DNA from: JAGDMJ01 sp963809695
GTDB lineage: Bacteria; Bacteroidota; Ignavibacteria; UBA10030; UBA6906
Assembly (NCBI GenBank): GCA_963809695.1
Contig: CAWEKI010000010.1
Coordinates: 646,148 to 710,147 of the forward strand
DNA: 64,000 bases
Reading direction: 5' to 3'
The translations under genes were made by a program, and so were the position numbers. Below, piece after piece: positions 45,134 to 54,030 of the stretch; positions within the stretch are counted from its first letter, which is position 1, and each line of letters starts with the position of its first letter. Under the pieces are notes generated by a model that worked only from the letters and a program-made list of their open reading frames with translations, ran no database searches and was not told the origin of the DNA.

Positions 45134-47065
45134 CTATTTGGCGACGATCTTCGCTGCCCAATCGTCGTATACTCGATCTTTCGTGTCCGGGAATTCTGGC
45201 ACGCGAAGCACCCCATTCTCATCGGCTCTTATCAGCACCTCCTCACTCCATTCGCCGGTAACTGGATGGTACCATTGAAATGAATAATCCGAGCCTGGTA
45301 TGAAATTATGAAGCGTAGGAAGGACGGATTTATTCTCGAAATAGAGAAAAGCCAGACTCTTGTCCGACGTCCGCATCATATATGCCCAACCATCCAATCC
45401 GTCTTCTGCTGCTCCCGGTGCTCTGTTCGGTCGCACCTCGTGACGAGCAAGTTCCAGCTTCTGGTAGTCTCCACGCTCCGATAACATAAAGTCTCGTAAG
45501 TGACGCATGTAATTGGCCGATTCATATTTCAGTGCAACCCAAAAATGAGGACGTGCCTCGGCCGGTTCACCGGTCGTAGTCATATCATACGCCGACGTTC
45601 CATGTACATGTCCAGATAATCCACCCGAGAGGACAGAACCGTACATCTGAGCCCGGGCAAAATAGTTGTCACGATCGGAATTGGCCGGTGGGCGCTCCCC
45701 ACCGGGCTTGTTGATCTCATGATTCCAACCGGTGTAGTATGGCTCGCAATTGATAGCAGGGTAGGCAGGATCCAGCATGAATATCGTTTCGAGTGCATTC
45801 GCCACCCGATGATCTCTCGGATTGTTTCCCACACTGTGCATCGTGAGCCAAGGAGCTTTATCGCCATGGCCGAACTGCGTGTAGGTTGAGTTATTGATGA
45901 GCACTGTCACCGGTTGACCAAAGGGCATCGGACCATATCTTTCCAGATGGTAGGTCAGTGCTTTGTTGAACTGATCAGCCGTCAGGCTGAAATCAGCCGG
46001 AATCCAATCCAGGTGAATCAGACTGAAAATGATATTGTAAGCACCGTATCGCGAAGCCAGGTATTGTACATACCGTGCAAAGCTTTCCTTGAAGTTGAAA
46101 TAAGCATTCCAGGATGGGCCAACATCCCTCCGCACCGTTTCAAGCAATGGCACAAATCCCTGGTCGGACAGGAATAGTATCTTTCTGTCCAAGCTCTGAA
46201 AATACTCGGGATTGAGACGATTGAAATCAGCTACACCTTTATGTTCTTTCGACATCTCGAATGGAAGATGTCCATACTCATCCCGCATGTCTTTGGCAGT
46301 AAAAGAGCCCCAGTAACTTGACGCGCCCGAGGCACCAGGTCTCATGACACCTGACACATCATAACCGAACTTTTCCCAGGCGTTCCTCACATACACGCCG
46401 TTGGAATCCGCATACGTGCTTGGATTGTAATCCGCTTCCCAGTTCGGATAGCTAGCAATCATGCTGACGGAGTTGAATCCCTGTTTTTTCCGATACACGA
46501 CGGCATCCTCAAAACCGATTCCAGGTCCGGGTTCGTAGTGATCTGAAGTAGCTGTGTTTCTAAATGGAAGCCGCCAGGTGGTACCGGCCAACCAGGTATC
46601 ACCAACCATGAAAAAAGGCGTACCGTCTGCATATTGCAGGGCATGCCCGTTTGGAGTCGGCCGCAAAAATCCACGGCGCACCGGATTCGCTTCCTTTTCC
46701 GCTTCCGTCCATTCCACTGCCCTGAACCTACCGGACTGATTATTGAGTCCTTCATCCCCTGCCTGGTTCGAGCCGCTCGTCCAACTCCATTCTCCAGCTT
46801 CTGTCGCCACCACCCGCGCTTTAAAGGTGGTGCCGCCATCCCAAAACCCATAGACCCGCTGGCAAAAGTTCGGTCCTTTCAATTCCACCCAGCAGGTCAC
46901 ATCCGTATAATAGTTGTCGTATTCCTGTCCTGCTGTCAGCGCGATTTCATTCAATTCCCAAACATGAAACAGAGGAGAGATCGGAGCACTCTGTGCGTTC
47001 AGGGGTATTCCCCGTAGGAGAAGCAGAACAAATAACGAGATCGCTGTTTTGTACGTGAAGTTCAT
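45134..47065 (-). CDS. Glycoside hydrolase of the DUF5060/DUF4038 type
   Basis: A 643-residue exported enzyme. A signal peptide (SLFVLLLLRGIPLNAQ) leads to a DUF5060 beta-sandwich (about 30-115; VWELNEIALTAGQEYDNYY). A DUF4038 (alpha/beta)8-barrel follows (about 120-530: FFMVGDTWLAGTTWRLPF, YNIIFSLIHLDWIPADFSL, MLDPAYPAINCEPYYTGWN). A C-terminal collagen-binding-like beta domain closes it (about 550-640). The layout matches GH140-like apiosidase relatives that trim branched pectin or other plant glycans; exact specificity is unknown. Glu and Asp in the barrel (NCEPYY) are candidate catalytic acids. No T9SS tail. GGAGGAAGGGA precedes the ATG. It may draw its substrate from material bound by the neighbouring LamG proteins, which is speculative. 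Confidence 0.85.
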   Translation of the reverse strand: MNFTYKTAISLFVLLLLRGIPLNAQSAPISPLFHVWELNEIALTAGQEYDNYYTDVTCWVELKGPNFCQRVYGFWDGGTTFKARVVATEAGEWSWTSGSNQAGDEGLNNQSGRFRAVEWTEAEKEANPVRRGFLRPTPNGHALQYADGTPFFMVGDTWLAGTTWRLPFRNTATSDHYEPGPGIGFEDAVVYRKKQGFNSVSMIASYPNWEADYNPSTYADSNGVYVRNAWEKFGYDVSGVMRPGASGASSYWGSFTAKDMRDEYGHLPFEMSKEHKGVADFNRLNPEYFQSLDRKILFLSDQGFVPLLETVRRDVGPSWNAYFNFKESFARYVQYLASRYGAYNIIFSLIHLDWIPADFSLTADQFNKALTYHLERYGPMPFGQPVTVLINNSTYTQFGHGDKAPWLTMHSVGNNPRDHRVANALETIFMLDPAYPAINCEPYYTGWNHEINKPGGERPPANSDRDNYFARAQMYGSVLSGGLSGHVHGTSAYDMTTTGEPAEARPHFWVALKYESANYMRHLRDFMLSERGDYQKLELARHEVRPNRAPGAAEDGLDGWAYMMRTSDKSLAFLYFENKSVLPTLHNFIPGSDYSFQWYHPVTGEWSEEVLIRADENGVLRVPEFPDTKDRVYDDWAAKIVAK

Positions 47066-47126
47066 TCCCTTCCTCCATGAACCACACTATGCCGGGCGTT
47101 CAAATACACAACCAAGTTCCCCACGC

Positions 47127-47387
47127 TCATTGATCGGGACCCTGCACCTTCTGGATCCGAAGGCGGAAGATGCGGTCAAGAATAACGAACGAGCCATTCT
47201 CGTGATCAACAATGTTCCTTTCCAACAGGGTTTGAACGACCCGCTGTGTGCTTGAGGGACCACCAAGTTTGTGTCGTGAGATGAACTCAGATGAAAAGGG
47301 TTTGGCCTTGGGGGGCTCTGCCGTCAAACCCTTTAAGAACCGTTGTTGATTCTTCGTCAATTGACCAGACTCCAGCCTTAATGCCAA
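47127..47387 (-). pseudogene. C-terminal fragment of an archaeal-type ATPase
   Basis: An 86-codon frame with the winged-helix tail found at the end of ATPase_2/PF01637-like proteins (LTKNQQRFLKGLTAEPPKA, then SSTQRVVQTLLERNIVDHEN). The P-loop part is absent. Downstream of a decayed transposase, so probably cut by that insertion. Confidence 0.65.
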
Positions 47388-47404
47388 TGATACGGTAGTT
47401 TTTG

Positions 47405-47865
47405 CCTTTCTTCAAGCATTCATTTGGCGACCTGGGGTAAGTCGTGTGTTTCCGGTGCGGGTGGTGGTAGCCGAGTGAGTTGTGTGGCCTGACCGTGTTG
47501 TGGTGTTTCTGCCGTCGCTCCGTGATCACTCTCGCTTCCGCGACCGTGTCGAAGATCTCACCGTTTAGCAGCTCGTCTCTCAGTTTTCCGTTGAATGATA
47601 CGATGTAGTCGGTTTTCCATGGGCTCCCCGGTTCGATGCACGATGTCTTGGTACCAACCCGGCGCAGCCACTCACGGACGAACTCTGCGATAAACTCCGG
47701 ACCATTCTCGGACCGCATAGACTCATCCACGATGTTCAGCATTGGTACCGTTCTGCCATCACTGGTCCACTCTGCCACAAGATCTTTGCTCCACTCGTGG
47801 TTGCGACGCTCCGGACGCAAGCGGAGACATGACCCATCGGTCAGCCACAACCGCCGCTGCTTCGG
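47405..47865 (-). pseudogene. Decayed IS3-family OrfB transposase
   Basis: Residues of an IS3/IS407-like DDE transposase are clear: LWLTDGSCLRLRPERRNHEW and, after a deletion of about 40 residues, RSENGPEFIAEFVREWL and SFNGKLRDELLNGEIFDTV, HHNTVRPHNSLGYHHP. In active enzymes the second site reads RSDNGPEF; here Asp is Glu, and the Glu before SFN is Val, so it is catalytically dead. Ends of the element are not defined. Confidence 0.85.
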
Positions 47866-47962
47866 CAAATGGGAAGTGACGTTCTTCAAAGCTGACGGCG
47901 GGCGGCTCTGTGTGACGCTTGAGCAACTCGGGAAAAAGTCGGTTGGTCCTTCTTTTCTGTTT

Positions 47963-48040
47963 GTGCCCTCGGGCAGATTCCCCCGAAGGAGTCCCTCATC
48001 CTGCGGCAAAGCCGCGGGATGAGGGAGAACTGCCGACCTT
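47963..48040. repeat. Multi-hairpin repeat GR, copy C (short form)
   Basis: Shares TGCCCTCGGGCAGATTCCC and AACTGCCGACCT with copies A and B but encloses a different stem, CCTCATCC TGCGGC/GCCGCG GGATGAGG. Confidence 0.7.
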
Positions 48041-48140
48041 GGATTGATGTGCCATAGCAGCGAGGGAAGCGATCCCTGGACGCACCCTATATGCTCCAAT
48101 TCCACTCTACCTTCTTCGCTCTACCCTCTTCACTCGTTTG

Positions 48141-48337
48141 TGCCCTCGGGCAGATTCCCGTCCTTCCGCCTTCGGCGGAAGGACGAGGCTCGTCCCGTTC
48201 CGCGAAGGCGGAACGGGACGGCGAATCCCGGTCCGCCCAAAGTTAGCGAGACGACGTCGAAGCTAACTTCGTTGGCGGACCGAGGATCCCGCTCTCGTCG
48301 TAGTTTGTGAACAGTGAGCGGGACTGCCGACCTGCGG
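48141..48337. repeat. Multi-hairpin repeat GR, copy B
   Basis: Almost collinear with copy A at 44106-44297, with the same chain of stems. Directly followed by repeat R copy 2. Confidence 0.8.
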
Positions 48338-48356
48338 TTTAGTCCCAAAATCACAT

Positions 48357-48510
48357 CACTTGACGAGCGGAGCGAGTTAAGTGATTGGTGATTTTGAGGA
48401 TCCCGCTGAGCGATCTCTGCGAAGCGGGAGAAACCGACCCAGGGAGAATCCACAGAACGCGAACCGCATTGAGGGATTTCTCTGCCACTTCTGATGCCGG
48501 CGTTAGCAGA
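48357..48510. repeat. Multi-hairpin repeat R, copy 2
   Basis: Matches 33984-34137 with few changes (CACTTGACGAGC versus CACTTAACGAGC at the left edge, same GGCGTTAGCAGA at the right). Adjacent to GR copy B. Confidence 0.8.
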
Positions 48511-48581
48511 GGAATTGTCAGAACAATATAATACGCGTCATGCGAGATGTCAATAACGAGTGGGACAAACGCTTCCGCTAC

Positions 48582-48612
48582 CACAAGGCCCGAGAGCATC
48601 CCGGGCCTTGTG
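48582..48612 (-). terminator. Hairpin at the end of the BNR-like T9SS gene
   Basis: CACAAGGCCCG and CGGGCCTTGTG, 11-bp perfect stem, 24 bp past the stop codon of the gene at 48636. No T-run follows on the minus strand, so termination strength is uncertain. Confidence 0.6.
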
Positions 48613-48635
48613 TCTATCCACCAATCCTCACTTGG

Positions 48636-49925
48636 CTACTTCAAGAGATGGAACCTTCGAGTCTGGACGAAGTCCCCCGCTCCGCTCTTGGAGTCGCGCC
48701 CGATGGCGGAGTCCAGAGGGCGGACCTGCAGTCGGTAGAAGTATACCCCGCTGGCAAGGCCGGAGCCGTCGAACTTCACCTCATACGACCCCGCGTTCTT
48801 CCTCTCGTTCACAAGCACCGACACCTCGCGACCGAGAACGTCGAACACCGCCAAGCTCACTTGCGAGGCTCGTGGCAACTGGTACGTGACGGTCGTGGTC
48901 GGATTGAAGGGATTCGGGTAGTTTTGCTCAAGCTTGAACATCTCTGGTATTTCGGTCGAGGACATGTCAACCCCTGTAACCATCTCCGATAGCGGTCGTC
49001 TCCAAATGACGCCGTCTTCAGTCACGACAAAGAGGTACGTGCCTACTAAAGTGAGCGCCCGGGTATAGGAGACATTGCCACCGGGCAAGCCGGAATTGAC
49101 TGCTGTCCAGCTTGTGCCGTTGTTGGTGGAAAGAAATACACCACCACCATAAGTCCCCGCAAAGAGATTTGTTCCGGAGACCGCAAAAGAATTCACAGGT
49201 GTAAACCCTATTCCAGCAGTGTCCAGAGTCCAAGTTGTGCCGTTGTTTGTGGAAAGATGGACCCCGGCACCCCCAGCGAAGAGATTCGTGCCAAAGACGG
49301 CAAGCGAAAAGACCAGAGAATCCGTGAAGCTGGTATCGACTACTGTCCAACTTGTGCCGTTATTTGTGGAAAGCAGGAGGGCGCTTCTCAAAGGAATAAA
49401 ATATGTGCCCCCATATACCGCAAAGATATTTGTCCCGGAAACTAAAAGAGAATAACAAGAGGTATGCAAAACAAAACCGCTATCTGCTACTGTCCAGCTT
49501 GTGCCGTTGTTTGTGGAAAGAAACACGCTCCTACCCCCAGCAAATAGATTCATGCCGGAGACGGCTAAAGAAGTGACTCCAGTCGTCAAACCTGTCGCAT
49601 TCCAGCTTGTGCCGTTATTGGTCGAGAGAAAGATGCCGCCATTAGTCCCGGCAAAGATATTCCTGCCAGAGACAGATAGAGCATTGACATAAGTGTTCGT
49701 TAAACCGGTATTGACAGGAGCCCAGCTTGTGCCGTTGTCTGTCGAACGGAACACGCCGGCGCCATACGACGACCCGGCAAAGAAGTTTGTGTCGAGGACA
49801 GCAAAATCGTAGAAGCCGCCGTCGGGTTGAATTGAGAGCGTTTTGACCCATTGGGCGAAAGAGTCGGACAGTAACAGCGACAAGATACCCGCCAACAAAA
49901 CGATACGCAGAAGTATTTTCTTCAT
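48636..49925 (-). CDS. Exported BNR-like repeat protein with T9SS signal
   Basis: A 429-residue exported protein. A signal peptide (IVLLAGILSLLLSDSFAQ) is followed by about seven 38-45-residue repeats of the form FLSTNNGTSW...NLFAG (about 25-330), a BNR/YCF48-like propeller related to the one at 35556. A T9SS sorting domain closes it (QNYPNPFNPTTTVTYQLP). The sorting domain carries the 15-residue insert VRPLDSAIGRDSKSG, encoded by a palindrome shared with the remnant at 22112. It lies third in a same-strand run of T9SS proteins, with 59 bp from the YD-like gene upstream. No catalytic residues; likely a surface binding protein. Confidence 0.88.
   Translation of the reverse strand: MKKILLRIVLLAGILSLLLSDSFAQWVKTLSIQPDGGFYDFAVLDTNFFAGSSYGAGVFRSTDNGTSWAPVNTGLTNTYVNALSVSGRNIFAGTNGGIFLSTNNGTSWNATGLTTGVTSLAVSGMNLFAGGRSVFLSTNNGTSWTVADSGFVLHTSCYSLLVSGTNIFAVYGGTYFIPLRSALLLSTNNGTSWTVVDTSFTDSLVFSLAVFGTNLFAGGAGVHLSTNNGTTWTLDTAGIGFTPVNSFAVSGTNLFAGTYGGGVFLSTNNGTSWTAVNSGLPGGNVSYTRALTLVGTYLFVVTEDGVIWRRPLSEMVTGVDMSSTEIPEMFKLEQNYPNPFNPTTTVTYQLPRASQVSLAVFDVLGREVSVLVNERKNAGSYEVKFDGSGLASGVYFYRLQVRPLDSAIGRDSKSGAGDFVQTRRFHLLK
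48674..48725 (-). repeat. In-frame palindromic insert in sorting domain, copy 2
   Basis: Almost the same DNA as 22152-22203, with TCCGCTCTTGGA and TCCAGAGGGCGGA as imperfect arms and the same reading frame relative to the sorting domain. Confidence 0.7.
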
Positions 49926-49984
49926 GGGTAGCCACTTTTTGTTTAGTGAAACGAATGCGCTAGATTGACCGTCGCTGGTGATAT

Positions 49985-51718
49985 TTATTTCACGACGAGC
50001 ATCTTCTTCGTCTGCATGAAATTGCCGGCCTCCAGTCGATAGAGATACACCCCGCTCGCCAAACCGCTTGCGTTGAACTGCACGGTGTAGCTTCCCGGCT
50101 CTTTCCTTTCGTTCACCAGCACCGATACCTCGCGACCGATCAGGTCATATACGACAAGCCGAACGTTACTAACTGCTGGCAACTGGTAATTGAACACTGT
50201 TGTTGGATTGAAAGGGTTGGGATAGTTTTGCGACAGAGAGTACGTTGCAGGCACGTTCCCACTTTTAGGTGCAATTCCTGTGACCACAAGTTTGCGTAGG
50301 AGGGTGTAACTGTAGCCATTGCCGAGGTCATAGTGGTTATCCGCGCTGTCAGATACGCCAAATCCCCCCCCCTCGAAAGAGGCAACAAAATCTGTGGGTG
50401 TCCAGGAGGAGATGAGCCAACGGTAATCCCAGAACGAATTCAAATTCCCTTGAGCATCATAGGTGTACCTGTTGAGGTAAGAATTTACCCATTGACCATT
50501 CGACCACGATTCATCCAAAAGGGAAGTCTCCTTCTCATCTGCATCATAAGTGTACGTGTCACGCCAACCATTCACCCATTGATCGGTCGACCATCGTTCG
50601 AACAAATCTGAGAGCATATTCCCGTTGGTACCATAGATGTACGTGAAGCGATGAGAATTTACCCATTGACCGGCCGACCATTGTTCGAACAAATCTGAGA
50701 GCATATTTCCACTAGTATCATAGGTGTACGTGTTTCGGTCAAAACCCACCCATTGATCGTTCGACCAACCGTCGTACTCATGTAAGAGTATATTCCCGTT
50801 GGTATCATAGATGTACGTGAGGCGGTAAGAATTTACCCATTGACCGGTCGACCATTGTTCCAACAAATCTAAGAGCATATTTCCGCTGGTGTCATAGGTG
50901 TACGTAACGCGGTAAGAATTTACCCAATGACCATTCGACCACATTTCACCCAGAAGGGAAGTCTCCTTCCCATCTGCATTATGGGAGAACGTGTAGCGCT
51001 CAAGATTCACCCATTGACCGTTCAACCATAGTTCGTACAAATCTGAGAGCATATTCCCGTGGGTATCGTAGCTGTACGTGTCGCGTTTAGTGAACGCCAA
51101 AGGACTATTCAAATTTGCTTCGTACAACCATGAAAGCACATTCCCGCTTGCATCATAGGTGTACGCATAGCCAAACCAATTCTCCCATTGACCATTCGAC
51201 CAATTCTCCCACAACCCGGAAAGCATATAAGCATTTGCATCATAGGTGTAGGTCTCTCGAGTCACATCCTCCCAGAGGCTACCTTTCAACTCCTGCCAGA
51301 AAGCTGAAGTCATCTTCGACTTGGCATTGAAAGAATACACATGCCTCATCGTGTCTACGGTACTTCGTACAATCGCGGTGTCAATAACAGAAATCAGTGA
51401 TTGAGGGGACAACTTCGCACGGGGGGGATTGGAACCTCTTTGAATTCTGTTGGGATTGAATCTGTCATTGGGGAAAGGATTTGATGGACCCCTCATCCGA
51501 AGGCTGTCAATCCGAGTCACGAAACCGGAATACAGTCGATGCTTGTACGGAGCCCCTAAGAATTCGTGAGATACTCCTTCTGAGACACTCATGCCCGCGA
51601 TGGGAAGACGCGTAATCTGTCGCTCTCGAAGGCCGTTCGGTTGCCCAAATTGGGCTTGCATCGGCGCATAAAGACTCAACAAAACCAATGCAAGAGTTGC
51701 AAGCGTATAGGTTTTCAT
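49985..51718 (-). CDS. Exported YD-like repeat protein with T9SS signal
   Basis: A 577-residue protein. Signal peptide: TLATLALVLLSLYAPMQAQ. Residues about 135-470 are about eleven repeats near 29 residues with a consensus YTYDTSGNMLSDLxEQW, then S.GQWVNS.R.T, resembling YD/RHS repeats but with a distinctive QWVN turn. A T9SS tail follows (QNYPNPFNPTTVFNYQLP). No RHS protease or toxin tip is present, so it is more likely an adhesive or wrapping surface fibre than a toxin. ATG at 51718 has GGAGCC upstream and begins the signal; a longer frame upstream has neither. Between two other T9SS genes in the same direction. Confidence 0.87.
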   Translation of the reverse strand: MKTYTLATLALVLLSLYAPMQAQFGQPNGLRERQITRLPIAGMSVSEGVSHEFLGAPYKHRLYSGFVTRIDSLRMRGPSNPFPNDRFNPNRIQRGSNPPRAKLSPQSLISVIDTAIVRSTVDTMRHVYSFNAKSKMTSAFWQELKGSLWEDVTRETYTYDANAYMLSGLWENWSNGQWENWFGYAYTYDASGNVLSWLYEANLNSPLAFTKRDTYSYDTHGNMLSDLYELWLNGQWVNLERYTFSHNADGKETSLLGEMWSNGHWVNSYRVTYTYDTSGNMLLDLLEQWSTGQWVNSYRLTYIYDTNGNILLHEYDGWSNDQWVGFDRNTYTYDTSGNMLSDLFEQWSAGQWVNSHRFTYIYGTNGNMLSDLFERWSTDQWVNGWRDTYTYDADEKETSLLDESWSNGQWVNSYLNRYTYDAQGNLNSFWDYRWLISSWTPTDFVASFEGGGFGVSDSADNHYDLGNGYSYTLLRKLVVTGIAPKSGNVPATYSLSQNYPNPFNPTTVFNYQLPAVSNVRLVVYDLIGREVSVLVNERKEPGSYTVQFNASGLASGVYLYRLEAGNFMQTKKMLVVK

Positions 51719-51802
51719 GAAGGCTCCATTGAATTCAACTTCAAATGAACAAGATTTGCTACAGTGCAAGTATGGCTCAGGAAATCACCTGATTCAAAGT
51801 AG

Positions 51803-53065
51803 TTAGCGGAGTAGCATGAGTTTTTTTGCTTCAACATATGAGCCTGCTTGCATACGATAGAAATACACTCCGCTTGCCAGCCATGCGCCGTCGAACTTGA
51901 CATCATGGGTTCCAGCATCGATATCTCCGTTCACCAACTCTGCAACCTGCTGGCCGAGGGTATTGAACACGTTCAAGGTGACGTGTCCCCTGATTGGCAG
52001 CGTGTAGCGGATGGTTGTCGACGGATTGAACGGATTCGGATAGTTTTGCTCAAGAGACACTTCTGTCGGTAAGACTTTCTCTTCTTCAACTGCCAGGCTA
52101 CTGGGCGACAATTCGTAGATTGCTGAAGTCCCAATCAAAGGGTGATTTGTGCGTGAGCCGCCATAAACAAAGATCTTACCATCAAGCACAATACTGGCAA
52201 GTCCTGCACGCGCGACGGGCAGAGGGTTTTCAATACTCCATTCATCTCTCTCGGGATTATACATTTCGAGCTTGTCGTAGATTGGACCCGGACTCTCGCT
52301 CTGAAGCCACCCGCCAATTGCGTAAATATTACCATCCAATGCACAGCTGGTAAGGCTATATCGTGCCGTTGGCAAGCTGGATTTAGTAGCCCAACTGTTC
52401 GTCTGAGGATCATACACTTCTACAGAACCATAAACAGTAGGTACAGATCCAACCGTGACGCCTCCAATAACATATATCTTTCCTTTCAGCGCAACTGCTG
52501 AAAGGCCCCATCTCTTTGTAGGCATATCTGCTAACGTCGTCCAAGTGTCATTAGTTGTATCATAGACTTCGACTGATTTTAATCCGCCAAAATCAATATT
52601 GCCTCCGATCATTCGACCACCACCCATTACATAAATCTTACCCTCAATTGATGCACAAGCACAAAGACTTCTATTGCTAGGCATCGCTTTCTTAGATACC
52701 CATTCACCAGTACTAGGATCAAACATTTCCATTGTTGATAGAAACGTGTTGCTACTATCATTGCCTCCTATCACATACAATTTACCACCAACAATACAAC
52801 TGGCATGTCCATATATGGCCTTGTTATTGAAAAGAGGAATCCGTGTCCATTGTCCTGATAATGTGTCATAGACCAATGCAGTCTTCGGGCCAACACTCAA
52901 TTGAGTATTCAATCCGCCGACGACATATATCTTACCAGCTAACTTATCTACAGTATGAAAATAGCGGTTCTCGGGCATGTCACCAGCATTACTCCAAGAG
53001 CCTTGTGCAAAACACAATTGCACAACCAACAAAAGAAGAAACGAAGTTTGTATTATGGTTTTCAC
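51803..53065 (-). CDS. Exported Kelch-repeat protein with T9SS signal
   Basis: A 420-residue protein. Signal peptide: TSFLLLLVVQLCFAQ. Six Kelch blades (about 25-330) with the diagnostic GKIYVVGG and later W motifs, for example LAGKIYVVGGLNTQLS, IYVMGGGRMIGGN, GKIYVIGGVTVGS, IYAIGGWLQSE. A T9SS sorting domain follows (QNYPNPFNPSTTIRYTLP). Expected to fold as a secreted six-bladed propeller for binding glycan or protein. The start is a GTG with AGGAG at good spacing. It heads the three-gene run of T9SS proteins that follows the NarL regulator gene after about 260 bp. Confidence 0.9.
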   Translation of the reverse strand: MKTIIQTSFLLLLVVQLCFAQGSWSNAGDMPENRYFHTVDKLAGKIYVVGGLNTQLSVGPKTALVYDTLSGQWTRIPLFNNKAIYGHASCIVGGKLYVIGGNDSSNTFLSTMEMFDPSTGEWVSKKAMPSNRSLCACASIEGKIYVMGGGRMIGGNIDFGGLKSVEVYDTTNDTWTTLADMPTKRWGLSAVALKGKIYVIGGVTVGSVPTVYGSVEVYDPQTNSWATKSSLPTARYSLTSCALDGNIYAIGGWLQSESPGPIYDKLEMYNPERDEWSIENPLPVARAGLASIVLDGKIFVYGGSRTNHPLIGTSAIYELSPSSLAVEEEKVLPTEVSLEQNYPNPFNPSTTIRYTLPIRGHVTLNVFNTLGQQVAELVNGDIDAGTHDVKFDGAWLASGVYFYRMQAGSYVEAKKLMLLR

Positions 53066-53322
53066 TGTAATCTCCTCATGGCGTTCGTTTCAGTCCGGTT
53101 TGAATCCCTCGGTAAAGCTCCGAATCGGATTACGGGGTACATAGTACCAAAGGGAGATCGGTTGCGAAATAGTCTCTATGAGGTAATCTTTCACGATGAA
53201 CGCCTCAAAATCGATGATTCATTATCATTTTGTCGTAGAGGGGTGCGAGGACAATTACCACTGAATCAGAGGAGGCTGGAGTGCAGGAGGGAGAGTCTTG
53301 GAAAGCTCAGATGAAGCGTGTT

Positions 53323-53949
53323 CTACCTTTTCAGGTACTTCAGAAGGGCTTCCGTACGGGAGCGGACATGCAGTTTTTTATAGATATTGCGGAGGTGTGC
53401 GCGCACAGTGGCGTCGCTCAAAAAGAGTTTCTCGGCGATTTCCTTGTCGTGGTAGCCTTTGGCCACATAGCCGAGAATCTCCGTCTCCCGCTCGGAGAGA
53501 TTCTCGGTCTCTTTGGAGGAGCGGCCAGCCTGGCGGAAGGTCTCAACCACTTTGCGGGCAATGCCATCCGACATAGGCGATCCCCCGTTGTGGACCGTCT
53601 GAATCGCTTCCAGCAGATCACTCGGGGGAGTATTCTTGAGAATGTAGCCACTCGCGCCTGCCACCAGAGAGCGAAAGACCTTGTCATCTTCCTCGTGCAC
53701 CGTAAGCATAACGATCTGGAGTTTCGGGTTCCGTTCTTTGAGCAGTTCCACGCATTCTATCCCTGACATGCGCGGCAGGTGAATATCCATCAGGACTACG
53801 TCCGGCCAATCATGTGGCAGCATCGCAAGCGCCTGTTCGGCACTGTTATACGTGGCTGCACACTGGAATCCTGTCGAGCCATTGATGAGGAGCGAGAGAC
53901 CTTCTCGTATCCCTTCGTTATCCTCAACTATTGCAACCTTGATCGCCAT
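53323..53949 (-). CDS. NarL/LuxR-family response regulator
   Basis: A 208-residue regulator. The receiver domain (about 4-120) has acidic pocket VEDNE, phosphoacceptor Asp in DVVLMDIHLPRMSG, and Lys in GYILKNTPPSDLL. The LuxR-type HTH (about 145-205) has LSERETEILGYVAKGYHDKEI and DATVRAHLRNIYKKLHVR. It should be phosphorylated by the sensor encoded 81 bp upstream and bind promoters as a dimer. Likely targets, by position, are the T9SS genes just downstream. All residues needed for function are visible. Confidence 0.95.
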   Translation of the reverse strand: MAIKVAIVEDNEGIREGLSLLINGSTGFQCAATYNSAEQALAMLPHDWPDVVLMDIHLPRMSGIECVELLKERNPKLQIVMLTVHEEDDKVFRSLVAGASGYILKNTPPSDLLEAIQTVHNGGSPMSDGIARKVVETFRQAGRSSKETENLSERETEILGYVAKGYHDKEIAEKLFLSDATVRAHLRNIYKKLHVRSRTEALLKYLKR

Positions 53950-54030
53950 TGTTGTAGAGGAACCTTTCTCGGTCGGGATAAATAGGGATATCGTTCTTAG
54001 GTTTCAATCGTTCAAATGAGGTAATCAGCC

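Noticed and set aside
47963..48510. Adjacent GR and R repeats as a CRISPR array
   Set aside because: Units are few, unequal in length, and have no regular spacers or direct-repeat structure.
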